DNA of 64,000 nucleotides from Terriglobia bacterium (GCA_020072805.1 JAIQGC010000024.1:47577-111576); one strand, 5' to 3'. Positions 1 through 10,168 are shown, counted from the first letter of the stretch. The notes: generated by a model from the letters alone, not told the origin. Program-made: numbers and translations.

Positions 1-174
1 GGGGGGGGGGGTGGAGGATTCCGTGGAAGCCGCGGGGGCGGCGGGAGGTTTTTCCTGGCTGCGGAGGAGAGAGGAACGCCCGGCGAGAAGAACTACTCCC
101 GCACAGGATGCGAGAAGAATGGCGGTGCGGGTGAATTTAGCGAACGAGTGCAGAAGGGGATGGGACACGGGCAT
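1..174 (-). CDS. N-terminus of a membrane-anchored or secreted protein, partial at window edge
   Basis: Reverse strand from ATG at 174 reads MPVSHPLLHSFAKFTRTAILLASCAGVVLLAGRSSLLRSQEKPPAAPAAS..., a hydrophobic anchor then a Pro/Ala linker; open to window edge. Confidence 0.45.
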   Translation of the reverse strand, partial: MPVSHPLLHSFAKFTRTAILLASCAGVVLLAGRSSLLRSQEKPPAAPAASTESSTPPP

Positions 175-181
175 TCACCTC

Positions 182-1519
182 TCAGGTTGAAAAAACGCGG
201 TCGAGTGCAACGGAAATGGCATTGGCGATGATGCGGGCCTCGTCATTGGAAAGGATGAAGGGAGGGGCGAGGAGGAGATGGTCGCCGCGAACACCGTCCA
301 CAGTTCCCTGCGAGGGGTAGGTGAGAACGCCCGCGTCCATGGCGGCGCGGCGGATTTTTTCGGCGATGCCTTCGGAGGGTTCGAAAGGGGTGCGGGAGGC
401 TTTATCGCGAACGAATTCGATGCCCAGGAGGAGGCCGAGACCGCGGATTTCGGAGACATGAGGGTGCGCGGCAAGCGGTGCCAGGGCGGCGCGAAGAGCG
501 GCTGAGGCGGGAGCGACGCGTTCGAAAAGGCGATGGGCTTCAATGTAATCGAGCACGGCATTGCCGGCGGCGGCGGCAACGGGATGGGCCTGGTAGGTGA
601 AACCGTGAGCGAAAGCGCCAGAGCCGGAGGCGAAAGCTTCCACGACGCGAGGGCCGACGAGGATGGCGCCGAGAGGGGCGTAGCCGCCGCCGATACCCTT
701 GCCGACGGTGATGAGGTCGGGCTCTATGTTCCAGTGGTCCACGGCGAAATTTTTTCCGGTGCGGCCGAGGCCGGTCATGACTTCGTCGGCGATGAGGAGC
801 AGGCCGCGATTGCGGCAGATTTCGGCAATGCGCGCGGCGTAGCCTTCGGGAGGAGCGGCGGCGCCGAGAGTGGCGCCGACGACGGGTTCGAAAATGAAGG
901 CGGCGGCGTCCTTGTCGTCGTTTTCACGGAGATGGGTTTCGAGATCGTCGGCGCAGGCGAGTTTGCAATCGGGATAGCGGGCGTCGAAGGGGCAGCGGGA
1001 GCAGAAACAGGGAGCGATGTGGCCCCATTCGGGGAGAAGCGGGAGATAAGGTACGCGGCGGCCGACGTTGCCGGAGAGAGACATGGCGCCGAGAGTGCTG
1101 CCGTGATAGCTCTGGCGGCGGGAGAGGATGCGGAAGCGAGCGGAGTCGCCGCGTTCGAGATGATATTGGCGGGCGAGCTTGATGGCGGTTTCGTTGGCTT
1201 CGGAGCCGCCGGAGACGAGATAGACGCGGCCGCCGTTGCGGAAGGAGGGCGGAGCGAGGGCGAGAAGGCGGGCGGCGAGGCGTTCGGCGGCGTCGGTGTG
1301 AAATTGAGAGGTGTGGGCGAAGGCGATGCGGGAGGACTGCTCGGCCATGGCGCGGCCGATTTCGGGGACGCCGTGGCCGATATTGACGACGGCGGCCTGC
1401 CCCGCGGCGTCGAGATACTTTTTGCCAGATGCGTCGTGGATCCAGCAGCCTTCGGCGCGGACGGCGACGGGGTAGTCTTTTTTGAAATTGCGAGGGAAGA
1501 GGGCGGAGTGGGTGGTCAT
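182..1519 (-). CDS. PLP-dependent class III aminotransferase
   Basis: VSGGSEANETAIKLARQYH, LLIADEVMTGLGRTGK, DLITVGKGIGGGYAPLGA motifs; start trimmed to MTTHSALFPRNF. Confidence 0.9.
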   Translation of the reverse strand: MTTHSALFPRNFKKDYPVAVRAEGCWIHDASGKKYLDAAGQAAVVNIGHGVPEIGRAMAEQSSRIAFAHTSQFHTDAAERLAARLLALAPPSFRNGGRVYLVSGGSEANETAIKLARQYHLERGDSARFRILSRRQSYHGSTLGAMSLSGNVGRRVPYLPLLPEWGHIAPCFCSRCPFDARYPDCKLACADDLETHLRENDDKDAAAFIFEPVVGATLGAAAPPEGYAARIAEICRNRGLLLIADEVMTGLGRTGKNFAVDHWNIEPDLITVGKGIGGGYAPLGAILVGPRVVEAFASGSGAFAHGFTYQAHPVAAAAGNAVLDYIEAHRLFERVAPASAALRAALAPLAAHPHVSEIRGLGLLLGIEFVRDKASRTPFEPSEGIAEKIRRAAMDAGVLTYPSQGTVDGVRGDHLLLAPPFILSNDEARIIANAISVALDRVFST

Positions 1520-1740
1520 GCGGTGTCCGGAAGGCAATTGTAGCAGAGTCGGGGGGCGAGCTGAACCGGCGGGTAAGGAGAAGAAAAATACGCAGCCCGG
1601 CGCCACGTCAACGCATGAACAAGGAGGCGGGGCGGATGTGATAGGCTGGCAGCGATTCGCGAGTGACAGACCGGATTTCGCAGAAAGACAGGGGCGTAGC
1701 CGTAATTGCGGGGATACGGGGTTGAGATCCTGTGGCCGCA

Positions 1741-1764
1741 GGCGGGGCAAGCCCCCGCCCCTAC
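1741..1764 (-). repeat. REP-like hairpin with GTAG end
   Basis: ggcggggcaagcccccgcccctac; reverse strand GTAG + gggcgggggcttgccccgcc. Confidence 0.65.
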
Positions 1765-1811
1765 CGGAGGGATTCTTGCACGGCATGCGGGTAGGGTCAC
1801 GCGCGACTGCA

Positions 1812-1836
1812 GGGGCACGGCATGCCGTGCCCCTAC
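1812..1836 (-). repeat. REP-like hairpin with GTAG end
   Basis: ggggcacggcatgccgtgcccctac, perfect palindrome plus GTAG on the minus strand. Confidence 0.65.
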
Positions 1837-1869
1837 CAAGACGGTGATGAGGAGTGCGAGGGGAGCAGC

Positions 1870-3159
1870 GTGGGGGAAACACAAACGAGTTTGGTGAGGA
1901 CGATTGGGCGGGGGAGCTTGACGGCGCTGATGGTGAATTCGATCATCGGGGCGGGGATATTCGGTTTGCCGTCGCTGCTGGCGGGGAGATTGGGGGGATA
2001 TAGTCCGCTGGCGAGCATGGCGGCGGGGGCGGCGACTGTGCTGATCGCGGGGTGCATCGCGGAGGTTTCTTCGCGGTATGAGGAGACGGGCGGGGTTTAT
2101 CTGTATGCGCGGGACGCGTTCGGGAGGTTCGCGGGGCTGGCAATTGCGTGGCTGACGTGGGTGACGAGGATCGCGGCGCCGGCGGCGGCGGCGAATCTGT
2201 TTGTAATTTATGCGGCGCAGTTTTTTCCGGCGCTGGGGACGAAATGGGGAAGGCTGGGAGTGCTGGCGGCGCTGGTGGGACAGCTGGCGGTGGTGAATCA
2301 CCTGGGGGTGAAGCAGGGGAGCCGGGTGAGCAACGTGTTCACGGTGGTGAAGACGGGATTTCTGGTGTTTTTCGTGGTGGCGGGAGTGGCGGCGCTGCTG
2401 AGCAAGCCGGAGATGCGCGTGGCGCTGACCTATCCGGCGGTGAGGGTCAGCGACTGGATGGACAGTATTCTGCTGATGATTTATGCGTATGGCGGATTCG
2501 AGGGAGCGCTTTTTGTGGGAGGAGAGTCGTGCAATCCGCGGAGGGATACGCCGGTGGCGCTGCTGGCGGCGCTGGCGGTGGTGGCGGTGATTTACACGGG
2601 AGTGCAGTACGTGGTGATCCTGACGCTGCCGGGAGCGGCGGGTTCGGCGCGGCCGCTGGGAGACGCGGCGCGGATTTTTCTGGGGCCGGGCGGGGCAATG
2701 GCCATGGGAGTGGCGGCGCTGGTTTCGACATACGGATATTTGAGCGCGAATCTGCTGCATGCGCCGCGGATCACGTATGCCCTGGGGCGGCAGGGTGATT
2801 TTCCGGAATTTTTTGGCGCGGTGCATCCGGAGTTTCGAACGCCGTATGTTTCGATCTGGGTGTACGCGGCGGCGCTGTTCGCGTTTGCGGCGCTGGGGAC
2901 GTTCCGGTGGAACGCGGTGCTTTCGGCGGTGACGCGGCTGGGGATTTACGGGGCGATGGCGGTGGCGGTGGTGGTGATGAGGAGGCGAGACCCGGAGGGG
3001 GCGAGGTTCCGGTTGCCGTGGGTGTATTTGTTCGCAGTGGCGAGCGTGGCGTTTACGGCGGGGATGATGCTGGGGATGAAGAGGGGAGAGTTTTTGGTGG
3101 TGTGCGGGACGATGGCAGTGGCGATGGTGAATTGGGTGGCGGTGAGGGGAAAGAGATAG
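1870..3159 (+). CDS. APC-family amino acid permease
   Basis: Multi-TM; NSIIGAGIFGLPSLLAGRLGGYSP motif; GTG start at 1870 avoids reading through the REP at 1812-1836. Confidence 0.85.
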   Translation: MGETQTSLVRTIGRGSLTALMVNSIIGAGIFGLPSLLAGRLGGYSPLASMAAGAATVLIAGCIAEVSSRYEETGGVYLYARDAFGRFAGLAIAWLTWVTRIAAPAAAANLFVIYAAQFFPALGTKWGRLGVLAALVGQLAVVNHLGVKQGSRVSNVFTVVKTGFLVFFVVAGVAALLSKPEMRVALTYPAVRVSDWMDSILLMIYAYGGFEGALFVGGESCNPRRDTPVALLAALAVVAVIYTGVQYVVILTLPGAAGSARPLGDAARIFLGPGGAMAMGVAALVSTYGYLSANLLHAPRITYALGRQGDFPEFFGAVHPEFRTPYVSIWVYAAALFAFAALGTFRWNAVLSAVTRLGIYGAMAVAVVVMRRRDPEGARFRLPWVYLFAVASVAFTAGMMLGMKRGEFLVVCGTMAVAMVNWVAVRGKR

Positions 3160-3293
3160 TTTGCGGTTTTCAGTTGTCAGTTTTCAGTAACCCATATTCA
3201 GTTTTGAGATTTCAGTGGTTTGTTTTGGTTTTAGGTTGTAGGTTTTAGGCGGGGGGAAGAGCGGGCGGAAGTTTGCGGAAAAGGAGAGCGGAG

Positions 3294-5396
3294 ATGAAGA
3301 TGACGAAGAGGATTGTGGTGGCGGTAGTTTTTGTGATGGTGATGGGGCTGGGGATTGGGGCGGAGGCGCGGGCGCAAGAGAGCATGGCGGGGGCGCGGCA
3401 TGCGATTGGGTTTGCGGATTTGATGCGGATGCAAAGGGTGAGCGAGGCGCGGATATCGCCGGATGGAAAGTGGGTGGCGTATACGGTGGCAGAGGCGGAC
3501 GTGGAGGGCAACCGGTTCAACCGGAATATCTGGATGGTGGCGGCGGGGGGCGGAGCGGCGGCGCAACTGACGAGAAGCGGGAAGGATACGTCGCCGGCGT
3601 GGTCGCCGGACGGGAAGATGATTGCGTTTATCTCCGGGCGCGGAGGGAGCGGGCAGATTTATCTGCTGTCGATGGAGGGGGGAGAGGCGCGGCAACTGAC
3701 GCACATTTCTACGGAGACGGACATGGTGAAGTGGTCACCAGACGGGAAGACGATTGCGTTCACGTCAGCGGTCTATCCGGATTGCGTAAGCCGCTCAGCG
3801 GCTTCCCTGAATAATGATGATGCGTGCAACAGCGCGCGGAACGAGGCGCGGGAGAAGAGCAAGGTGAAGGCGCACGTGGCGGATGGGCTGCTGTACCGGC
3901 ACTGGACGTCGTGGAAGGACGGGAAGCGCGAGCATCTTTTTGTGGTGGCGGCAGACGGCGGCGCGGAACCGCGGGACATTACGGCGGGAGCGAATTATGA
4001 TGTGCCGCCGGATGAGCGGAGCGGGCCGGGGGACATCGCGTTTTCGCCGGACAGCCGGGAGATCTGTTTTGTGGCGGTGACGGACAAGGTGGAGGCGATC
4101 AGTACGAATGCGGATTTGTTCACCGTCCCAGTGGCGGGAGGCGAAGCGAAGCGGATCACGACGAGCGCGGGGTTCGATGGCGGGCCGGCGTATTCGCCGG
4201 ACGGGCAGTGGATCGCCTACCGTTCGCAGAAGACGGCGGGGTACGAGTCGGACTTGTGGCGGGTGATGCTGTATGAGCGGAAGAGCGGGACGCACACGCA
4301 ACTGGCTGCAAAATTCGACCGCAGCGCGGAGGATCTGAATTGGTCGGCGGATTCGAAGACGATCTATTTCACGGCGGAGAACGAGACGCTGAGTCCGGTG
4401 TATGCGCTGGAGGCCAGAGCAGGCACGGAGCCGAAGAAGATCGTGGGGGAAGGATTTAATTCGGGGCTGGAGGCGAGCAAGGACGGGAAGACGCTGGTGT
4501 TCACGCGGTCGAGCCTGGCGGCGCCGGCGGAGGTTTTTGCGGCGGGGAGCGACGGGAGCGGGGTGCGGCAACTGACGCAGCACAACGCGGCGGTGCTGGC
4601 CACGCTGGAGATGAACGCGGCGGAGACGTTCTGGTTCGACGGAGCAGGCGGGACGAAGGTGCAGGCGATGATGATTCGGCCGCCGAATTTCGATGCGGCG
4701 AAGAAATATCCGGTGCTGGTGCTGCTGCACGGGGGTCCGCAGACGATGTGGACGAATTCGTGGGGCTACCGTTGGAACGAGCAGGTATTTTCGGCGCCGG
4801 GGTACGCGACGCTGATGATCAACCGGCGGGGCTCGACGGGTTACGGGCAGAAGTTCACGGACGAAATTACGGGGGATTGGGGCGGGAAGGCGTACGAGGA
4901 CGTGATGAAGGGAGTGGACGCGGCGCTGGCGAAATATGCGTTCCTGGACGGGACGAGGATGGCGGCGGCGGGCGGGTCGTACGGCGGGTACATGGCGGAC
5001 TGGATCGCGACGCACACGGGGAGGTTCAAGGCGATCATTTCGCATGCGGGCGTGTATGACAAGGTGTCCATGTACGCGACGGAGGAGCTGTGGTTCGAGG
5101 AGCACGACATGCAGGGGACACCGTGGGGAAATCCGGAGGGGTATCGCAAGTGGGCGCCGGTGAGCTTCGCGGGGGATTTGGGGAAATACAAGACTCCGAC
5201 GCTGGTGATCGCCGGGGAGATGGATTACCGCGTGCCGTATACGCAGAGCCTGGAACTGTTTTCGGCGCTGCAGAGGCAGGAGGTGCCGTCGCGGCTGATT
5301 GTTTTTCCGGATGAGGGGCATTGGATCATGAAGCCGCAGAACAGCCGGTTCTGGTATGGGGCATTTCTGGGCTGGCTGGGGAAATACTTGAAGTAG
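3294..5396 (+). CDS. S9-family prolyl oligopeptidase-like peptidase, signal peptide and WD40-like propeller
   Basis: Repeated SPDGKW/IAF propeller motifs; C-terminal AAAGGSYGGYMADWIATHTGRFKAIISHAGVYD and FPDEGHWI catalytic motifs. Confidence 0.9.
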   Translation: MKMTKRIVVAVVFVMVMGLGIGAEARAQESMAGARHAIGFADLMRMQRVSEARISPDGKWVAYTVAEADVEGNRFNRNIWMVAAGGGAAAQLTRSGKDTSPAWSPDGKMIAFISGRGGSGQIYLLSMEGGEARQLTHISTETDMVKWSPDGKTIAFTSAVYPDCVSRSAASLNNDDACNSARNEAREKSKVKAHVADGLLYRHWTSWKDGKREHLFVVAADGGAEPRDITAGANYDVPPDERSGPGDIAFSPDSREICFVAVTDKVEAISTNADLFTVPVAGGEAKRITTSAGFDGGPAYSPDGQWIAYRSQKTAGYESDLWRVMLYERKSGTHTQLAAKFDRSAEDLNWSADSKTIYFTAENETLSPVYALEARAGTEPKKIVGEGFNSGLEASKDGKTLVFTRSSLAAPAEVFAAGSDGSGVRQLTQHNAAVLATLEMNAAETFWFDGAGGTKVQAMMIRPPNFDAAKKYPVLVLLHGGPQTMWTNSWGYRWNEQVFSAPGYATLMINRRGSTGYGQKFTDEITGDWGGKAYEDVMKGVDAALAKYAFLDGTRMAAAGGSYGGYMADWIATHTGRFKAIISHAGVYDKVSMYATEELWFEEHDMQGTPWGNPEGYRKWAPVSFAGDLGKYKTPTLVIAGEMDYRVPYTQSLELFSALQRQEVPSRLIVFPDEGHWIMKPQNSRFWYGAFLGWLGKYLK

Positions 5397-5604
5397 AAGC
5401 AAGCGAGGAAGCGAAGGGCGGGCGGGTGCGCGGATTGTGCGTACCCGCCCGTTTTGTATTTTACAGGAACAGTCCAAGCAAGCGCGGAGAGATTCCTTCC
5501 GACCGAGTCGGAATCTTCGATCCACTCTGGGCCGATAGAAAGCACCAGCCCTCCGGTCGGAATGACAATCGTATGGCCTTTTCCAGGGGTCTTCCGTGAA
5601 GAGG

Positions 5605-6192
5605 TCAATTTGCGGAGAAAAGGAGCGAGAGGCCGCGGCGAAGGAAGCGGAAGAGGTGGACGAGGAGGTAGATGCAGAGGGCGAGGAGGGCGGCGACTAC
5701 GGCGAGGGTGAGGAGAGGATGAGTGGAGGCGAGCCAGGAGAGCCAGACTGCGAGGACGTCTTCGCCGAAGCTGAGGGCCCAATTGGAAAAAGGTTCGGGA
5801 CTGGTGTTGACGGCGGCGCGGGTGGTGGCTTTCGTGCCGTGGGCGGTGAGGGCGACGCCTCCGGCAAGAAGGGCGGCAGCCCAGTGCCAATGAGGGGCGG
5901 CGGAGCCGAGAGCGCCAAAGGCGAGGAGAGCGGCGGCGGGCGGGCGGATGAAGGTGTGCACGGAGTCCCAAAGGGAGTCGAGCCAGGGAATTTTGTCGGC
6001 GAAGAATTCGACGAGGTAGAGAGCGACGGCGAGAACGAGAACGGCGGGGTGCGAGAGGACGCGGAGGGAGGCGGGGAGTTGGATGACGCCGAAGCGCTGG
6101 AGAAGGCCGAGAGTGGCGACGGTAGCGTAGAGATTGAGTCCGGAGGAGAAGCCGGAGCCGAGGACCAGGCCGAGAGTCTCGAGGGGATTCAT
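5605..6192 (-). CDS. DUF4126 family integral membrane protein
   Basis: MNPLETLGLVLGSGFSSGLNLYATVATLGLLQRFG... matches remembered DUF4126 pattern. Confidence 0.7.
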   Translation of the reverse strand: MNPLETLGLVLGSGFSSGLNLYATVATLGLLQRFGVIQLPASLRVLSHPAVLVLAVALYLVEFFADKIPWLDSLWDSVHTFIRPPAAALLAFGALGSAAPHWHWAAALLAGGVALTAHGTKATTRAAVNTSPEPFSNWALSFGEDVLAVWLSWLASTHPLLTLAVVAALLALCIYLLVHLFRFLRRGLSLLFSAN

Positions 6193-6302
6193 GGGGGGAT
6201 TGTACGGGAAACGGGGGACGGGCGGAAGCGTTGAAAGTGGCCACGGATTGTTTCGAACGGGACGCAAAGAACCGCAGATTCACGTTGTGCAACTGTGGGC
6301 AG

Positions 6303-6350
6303 TTGAGATCCTTCGCCCATCCTCATGGGATGGGCTCAGGATGACAATCG
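6303..6350. repeat. Second palindromic repeat family
   Basis: gttgagatccttcgcccatcctcatgggatgggctcaggatgacaatcg; resembles 18781-18828. Confidence 0.45.
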
Positions 6351-6366
6351 CTATTTTTTCAACCGA

Positions 6367-8886
6367 CTATGCAGATGCAACGGCGTGGGCGGCGAAGAGG
6401 CGGCGTTTGACGAGTTCGACGAGAGCGAGGTAGGTGAGGGAGGCGAAGGCGAGGAAGGCGAAGAATTTTGCGGGGAGCGGAGTGAGGCCGAGGGTGTGGG
6501 CAACCGGGGAGAAGGGGAGGAGGATGCCGACGAGGACGATGAAGAGAGTGGTGAGTGTGAGGGGGAGGCTGGGGCGGCTGCGTAGCGGATTGCCCATGGT
6601 GCGGATGACGAAGAGGACGAGGGTCTGAGTAGCGAGGGACTCGACGAACCAGCCAGTGTGGAAGAGGGTTTCGCCGGCGTGGAAGACGGCGAGGAGGACG
6701 TAGAAGGTGAGGAAGTCGTAGAGGGAGCTGACGGGGCCGATGAAGATCATAAAGTTGCGGATGAGGCGGAGGTCCCAGCGCTGGGGGGAGCGGAGCTGGA
6801 TGTCCTCGACGTTGTCGGTGGGGATGGTGACCTGGGCGAGGTCATAGAGGAAATTATTGAGCAAAATCTGAAAAGGGAGCATGGGGAGGAAGGGGAGAAA
6901 GAGAGAAGCGGCGGCCATGCTGAACATGTTGCCGAAATTGGAGCTGGTGCCCATGAGGAGATATTTGAGGACGTTGGCGGAGGCTTTGCGGCCTTCGAGG
7001 ATGCCGCGGTGGAGGACGCTCAGGCCGGGCTCGACAAGGATGATGTCGGCGGCGTCGCGGGCGATGTCCACGGCGGTGGAGACGGAGATGCCCACGTCGG
7101 CGGCGTGGAGCGAGGGAGCGTCATTGATGCCGTCGCCAATGTAGCCAGCGACGTGGCTGCGGTGCTTGAGGGCCAGGATGATGCGGTGCTTCTGCGTCGG
7201 GGAGATGCGCGCGAAGAGCATGGTCTGCTCGGCGACGTGGCCGATGGCGGCGTCGCTGGTGCGCTCGAGCTCCTCGCCAAGCATGGTGGGGGGATCCGCG
7301 ATGCCGAGCTGCTTGCAGACGTGGCGGGCGACGAGTTCGTTGTCGCCAGTGAGGATTTTGAGTTGAACACCGTCGCGGGCGAGTGCCTGTACCGCCGCGG
7401 CGGCGTCATCACGAAGCGGGTCGGAGAAGGCCAGGAAGCCGGCAAGGGTCAGTTCCCTTTCGTCCTGGACGGAGAGGCCATCGGTGAGTTGGACCTCGCG
7501 CCAGGCGACGGCCAGAACGCGGAAGCCGTCGGCGCAGAGGGACTGGTAGAGCTGCGAGGAACGGTCGCGGGCGGCGGCGTCCATAGGGACGGGCTGGCCG
7601 GCGGATTCGCAGGAGACGCACAGGGGCAGAATGCCTTCGGGTGCGCCTTTGGTGATGAGCAGATGGCGCGAGCCGGCGGCGGATTTCTGATCGACGACGA
7701 TGGAGAGGCGGCGGCGTTCGAAATCGAAGGGAATTTCGTCGCGCTTGGAATAGTCCTCGGCATGGGAGACCTGGGAGAGGAGGATGGTGGCGTCGAGGGG
7801 GCTGCGGATGCCGGTTTCGAATTTGCTGTTGAGCCAGGCGAGGAGGAGGGGGCGGTCAGCGGGTTGGCCGGCGGCGTCGAGAGATTTTTCGAGGGACATT
7901 TCGCCGCGGGTGAGCGTGCCGGTCTTGTCGCTGCAGAGGACGTCAATGCTGCCGAGATTCTGGATGGCCGAGAGGTGCTTGACGATGACTTTGGCCTGAG
8001 CCATGCGCACGGCGCCCCGGGCCAGGGTGACGGAAGTGATCATGGGAAGGAATTCGGGAGTAAGGCCGACGGCGAGGGCCACGGCGAAAATGAGGGATTC
8101 GAGGGCGTCTTTGTGGAGGGCCACGCGCAGAACGAGGATGAAGAGGACCAGAAAAAAAACGGTGCGCATGATGAGCAGGCCGAAGAGGCGCAAGCCGCGT
8201 TCGAATTCGGTCTCTTCGGGGCGCATGGCCAGGCGCTCGGCGATGGAGCCGAAGGCGGTGCGCGGGCCAGTGACGAGGACGCGGGCGAGGGCCGTGCCGC
8301 TGACGACGGAGGTGCCCAGGAAGACGAGGTCGGGAGCGGCGGGACCGGCGGAGAGGTCGCTGGGACGGGGGAGAGTTTCCTTGTCCACGGGCATGGATTC
8401 ACCGGTGAGGGCGGCTTGCTGAACGAAGAGGTCGCGGGCGAGAACGATGCGGGAGTCGGCGGGGACGAGGTCGCCGGCGGAGAGGCGGACGAGATCGCCG
8501 GGAACGATTTCGCTGCGATGGATTTCCCGCCAAGAGCCGTCGCGGAGAGCGGTGGCGGTGGGAGCGACGCGGGCGCGGAGCATTTCGACGGCGCGCCTGG
8601 AGCGGTAGGTCTGAATAAAGTTGATGCCCACGCCGACGAGGACCATGCCGGTGATGAGGCCGGCGTTGATGAGTTCGCCGAGGAAGGCGGCGACGGCGCT
8701 GGCGATGAGCAGGATGATAACGAGGGGATTGAAAAAGAGGCGGAGGAATTCGAGGAATTCGCCGCGGTGGACGCGCGGGCTGGGGTCGTTGGGGCCAACC
8801 TGGGCGAGGAGATCGGCGGCCTGCTGCGAAGTCAGGCCAACTTCTTGCGGCGTTTGGGTGAGATCGGGCTCGTGGAGTATGGGCAT
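6367..8886 (-). CDS. mgtA: Magnesium-translocating P-type ATPase
   Basis: SIDVLCSDKTGTLTRGEM, GDGINDAPSLHAADVGISV; MgtA-type C-terminus; start trimmed to MPILHEPDL. Confidence 0.9.
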   Translation of the reverse strand: MPILHEPDLTQTPQEVGLTSQQAADLLAQVGPNDPSPRVHRGEFLEFLRLFFNPLVIILLIASAVAAFLGELINAGLITGMVLVGVGINFIQTYRSRRAVEMLRARVAPTATALRDGSWREIHRSEIVPGDLVRLSAGDLVPADSRIVLARDLFVQQAALTGESMPVDKETLPRPSDLSAGPAAPDLVFLGTSVVSGTALARVLVTGPRTAFGSIAERLAMRPEETEFERGLRLFGLLIMRTVFFLVLFILVLRVALHKDALESLIFAVALAVGLTPEFLPMITSVTLARGAVRMAQAKVIVKHLSAIQNLGSIDVLCSDKTGTLTRGEMSLEKSLDAAGQPADRPLLLAWLNSKFETGIRSPLDATILLSQVSHAEDYSKRDEIPFDFERRRLSIVVDQKSAAGSRHLLITKGAPEGILPLCVSCESAGQPVPMDAAARDRSSQLYQSLCADGFRVLAVAWREVQLTDGLSVQDERELTLAGFLAFSDPLRDDAAAAVQALARDGVQLKILTGDNELVARHVCKQLGIADPPTMLGEELERTSDAAIGHVAEQTMLFARISPTQKHRIILALKHRSHVAGYIGDGINDAPSLHAADVGISVSTAVDIARDAADIILVEPGLSVLHRGILEGRKASANVLKYLLMGTSSNFGNMFSMAAASLFLPFLPMLPFQILLNNFLYDLAQVTIPTDNVEDIQLRSPQRWDLRLIRNFMIFIGPVSSLYDFLTFYVLLAVFHAGETLFHTGWFVESLATQTLVLFVIRTMGNPLRSRPSLPLTLTTLFIVLVGILLPFSPVAHTLGLTPLPAKFFAFLAFASLTYLALVELVKRRLFAAHAVASA

Positions 8887-9020
8887 ATGCGCGCGACCAC
8901 AAAAGGGGCCCAGTGCGCGTCCGGCGAGATGGAGAAGGCTGGGCGCGGGTTGAGTATGGCACGGGGATGGGCTGGGCTTCCAGAGGAGAGCGAACGGGGG
9001 CGAGGAATCAGGCGGAGGGG

Positions 9021-9077
9021 AAAGGCCCGCCCTCTCCGGCTGCTGCCCGGAGTCTTGCGACTGAACAGGGCGGCTAC
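9021..9077 (-). repeat. REP-like element with enlarged loop
   Basis: aaaggcccgccctct...(about 30 nt)...agggcggctac; same arms as 12416-12440. Confidence 0.5.
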
Positions 9078-9121
9078 AGGAGTTTGAGCGACGAAACATG
9101 AAATCGTGATGGTGCTGCAGC

Positions 9122-9145
9122 GGGCGGGGCAAGCCCCGCCCCTAC
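9122..9145 (-). repeat. REP-like hairpin with GTAG end
   Basis: gggcggggcaagccccgcccctac. Confidence 0.65.
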
Positions 9146-9193
9146 GCGTGATTCTTGTGAGAAATAGTAATTTGGGATGGGTAGAGTGAAGGA

Positions 9194-9934
9194 TCAGGCG
9201 GAGGCAAGCTGCTTGAGGAGGGATTTGCCTTTGCGGAACCAGGGGCGTTCGATGCGGCGCATGTAGCGAGGGAGGGTGCGCTGCTTGTGCAGGAGTTTTT
9301 GGGTCCACTCGCGGGACTCTTCGGGGCGTCCGATGGATTTCAGGAAGCAGGCGAAGTTGTAGAGGGTTTCGGGAGTGGTGGAGTACTGAGTGACTTCGGC
9401 GAAGAGCGGAGTGGCCAGGTCGGGGCGGCCGGTGCGGGCGTAGGCGTCGGCGAGGAGGCCGGCGGCGCGGTAGTAGTCGAGCTTGAAATCGGAGCGGACG
9501 GCGTGTTCGAGGTCGGGAATGGCGGCGGGAAGATCACCCAGGGCCAGAGCGCAGAGAGCGCGGCGGTAGAAGGCGTGGGGAGAATCGGAGCGGGCGGCGA
9601 TGGCGCGGTCGAAGGCGTCGCGGGCGCGGACATACTGCTTCTGGTCCCAGCAGAGTTCGCCCAGTTCCTCGTAGTTCCCTGCCGAAGGATTATCGAGGAT
9701 AACAGCTTCGAGAGAGGCGATGCGCGAGCGGCGGCCAAAGCCCTGAAAGACATCGCGGAGGAGCGAAGCGTCCGGGAGAACCTCAACGACGAAATAGGCG
9801 GCGGCGCCGAGAATGCCGCCCATGAGGATGATCCAGAACCAGTAGTATTCGGGGCGGCGGCGATAGAAATGGACAATGGCGAGGATCTGAAAGATGTATC
9901 CCCAGGGATAGTAAAGATGAAGAAGGTCCGACAT
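9194..9934 (-). CDS. Membrane-anchored tetratricopeptide repeat protein
   Basis: Two N-terminal hydrophobic segments then TPR-like repeats (YEELGELCWDQKQYVRARDAFDRAIAARSDSPHAFYRRALCAL). Confidence 0.7.
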   Translation of the reverse strand: MSDLLHLYYPWGYIFQILAIVHFYRRRPEYYWFWIILMGGILGAAAYFVVEVLPDASLLRDVFQGFGRRSRIASLEAVILDNPSAGNYEELGELCWDQKQYVRARDAFDRAIAARSDSPHAFYRRALCALALGDLPAAIPDLEHAVRSDFKLDYYRAAGLLADAYARTGRPDLATPLFAEVTQYSTTPETLYNFACFLKSIGRPEESREWTQKLLHKQRTLPRYMRRIERPWFRKGKSLLKQLASA

Positions 9935-10049
9935 GGTGGATTGTGCAGGGCCAGATTCGCAGAAGGGGCGGCATTGGTCAAATATAACGTGAACAAGCGT
10001 TACACGGCGGGTTACCTGTCCCTGGCGGGGGCGGAGAAAGGTAGGAGCG

Positions 10050-10073
10050 ATATTCGGACGACGGGGAGAATAT
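10050..10073. promoter_or_regulatory. Candidate PcaR-type paired operator (site E)
   Basis: atattcg-N10-agaatat, one mismatch to ATWWTCG-N10-CGAWWAT; upstream of the GMC operon. Confidence 0.4.
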
Positions 10074-10144
10074 GGTGTTCCCTGTTGGGGTGGATTGGTT
10101 TACGCTGAGGCGCTGAAGAATAGGCAACCGTGCTTGTGTGCAGC

Positions 10145-10168
10145 GGGCGGGGCAAGCCCCGCCCCTAC
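10145..10168 (-). repeat. REP-like hairpin with GTAG end
   Basis: gggcggggcaagccccgcccctac, identical to 9122-9145. Confidence 0.65.

Noticed and set aside
1-11. Poly-G run at the window start
   Set aside because: Edge homopolymer, consistent with a Pro-rich linker in the partial minus-strand gene or a contig-end artefact; cannot be interpreted further
1516-2826. 436-aa minus-strand Arg/His/Pro-rich ORF
   Set aside because: Shadow of the permease; composition artefact
3160-3272. ttttcagttgtcagttttcag-type AT-rich repeats after the permease
   Set aside because: Short low-complexity intergenic repeat; no supportable function
6658-9087. 809-aa plus-strand ORF
   Set aside because: Antisense to mgtA; Gly/Glu/Asp/Ala-rich composition typical of GC-rich shadow frames
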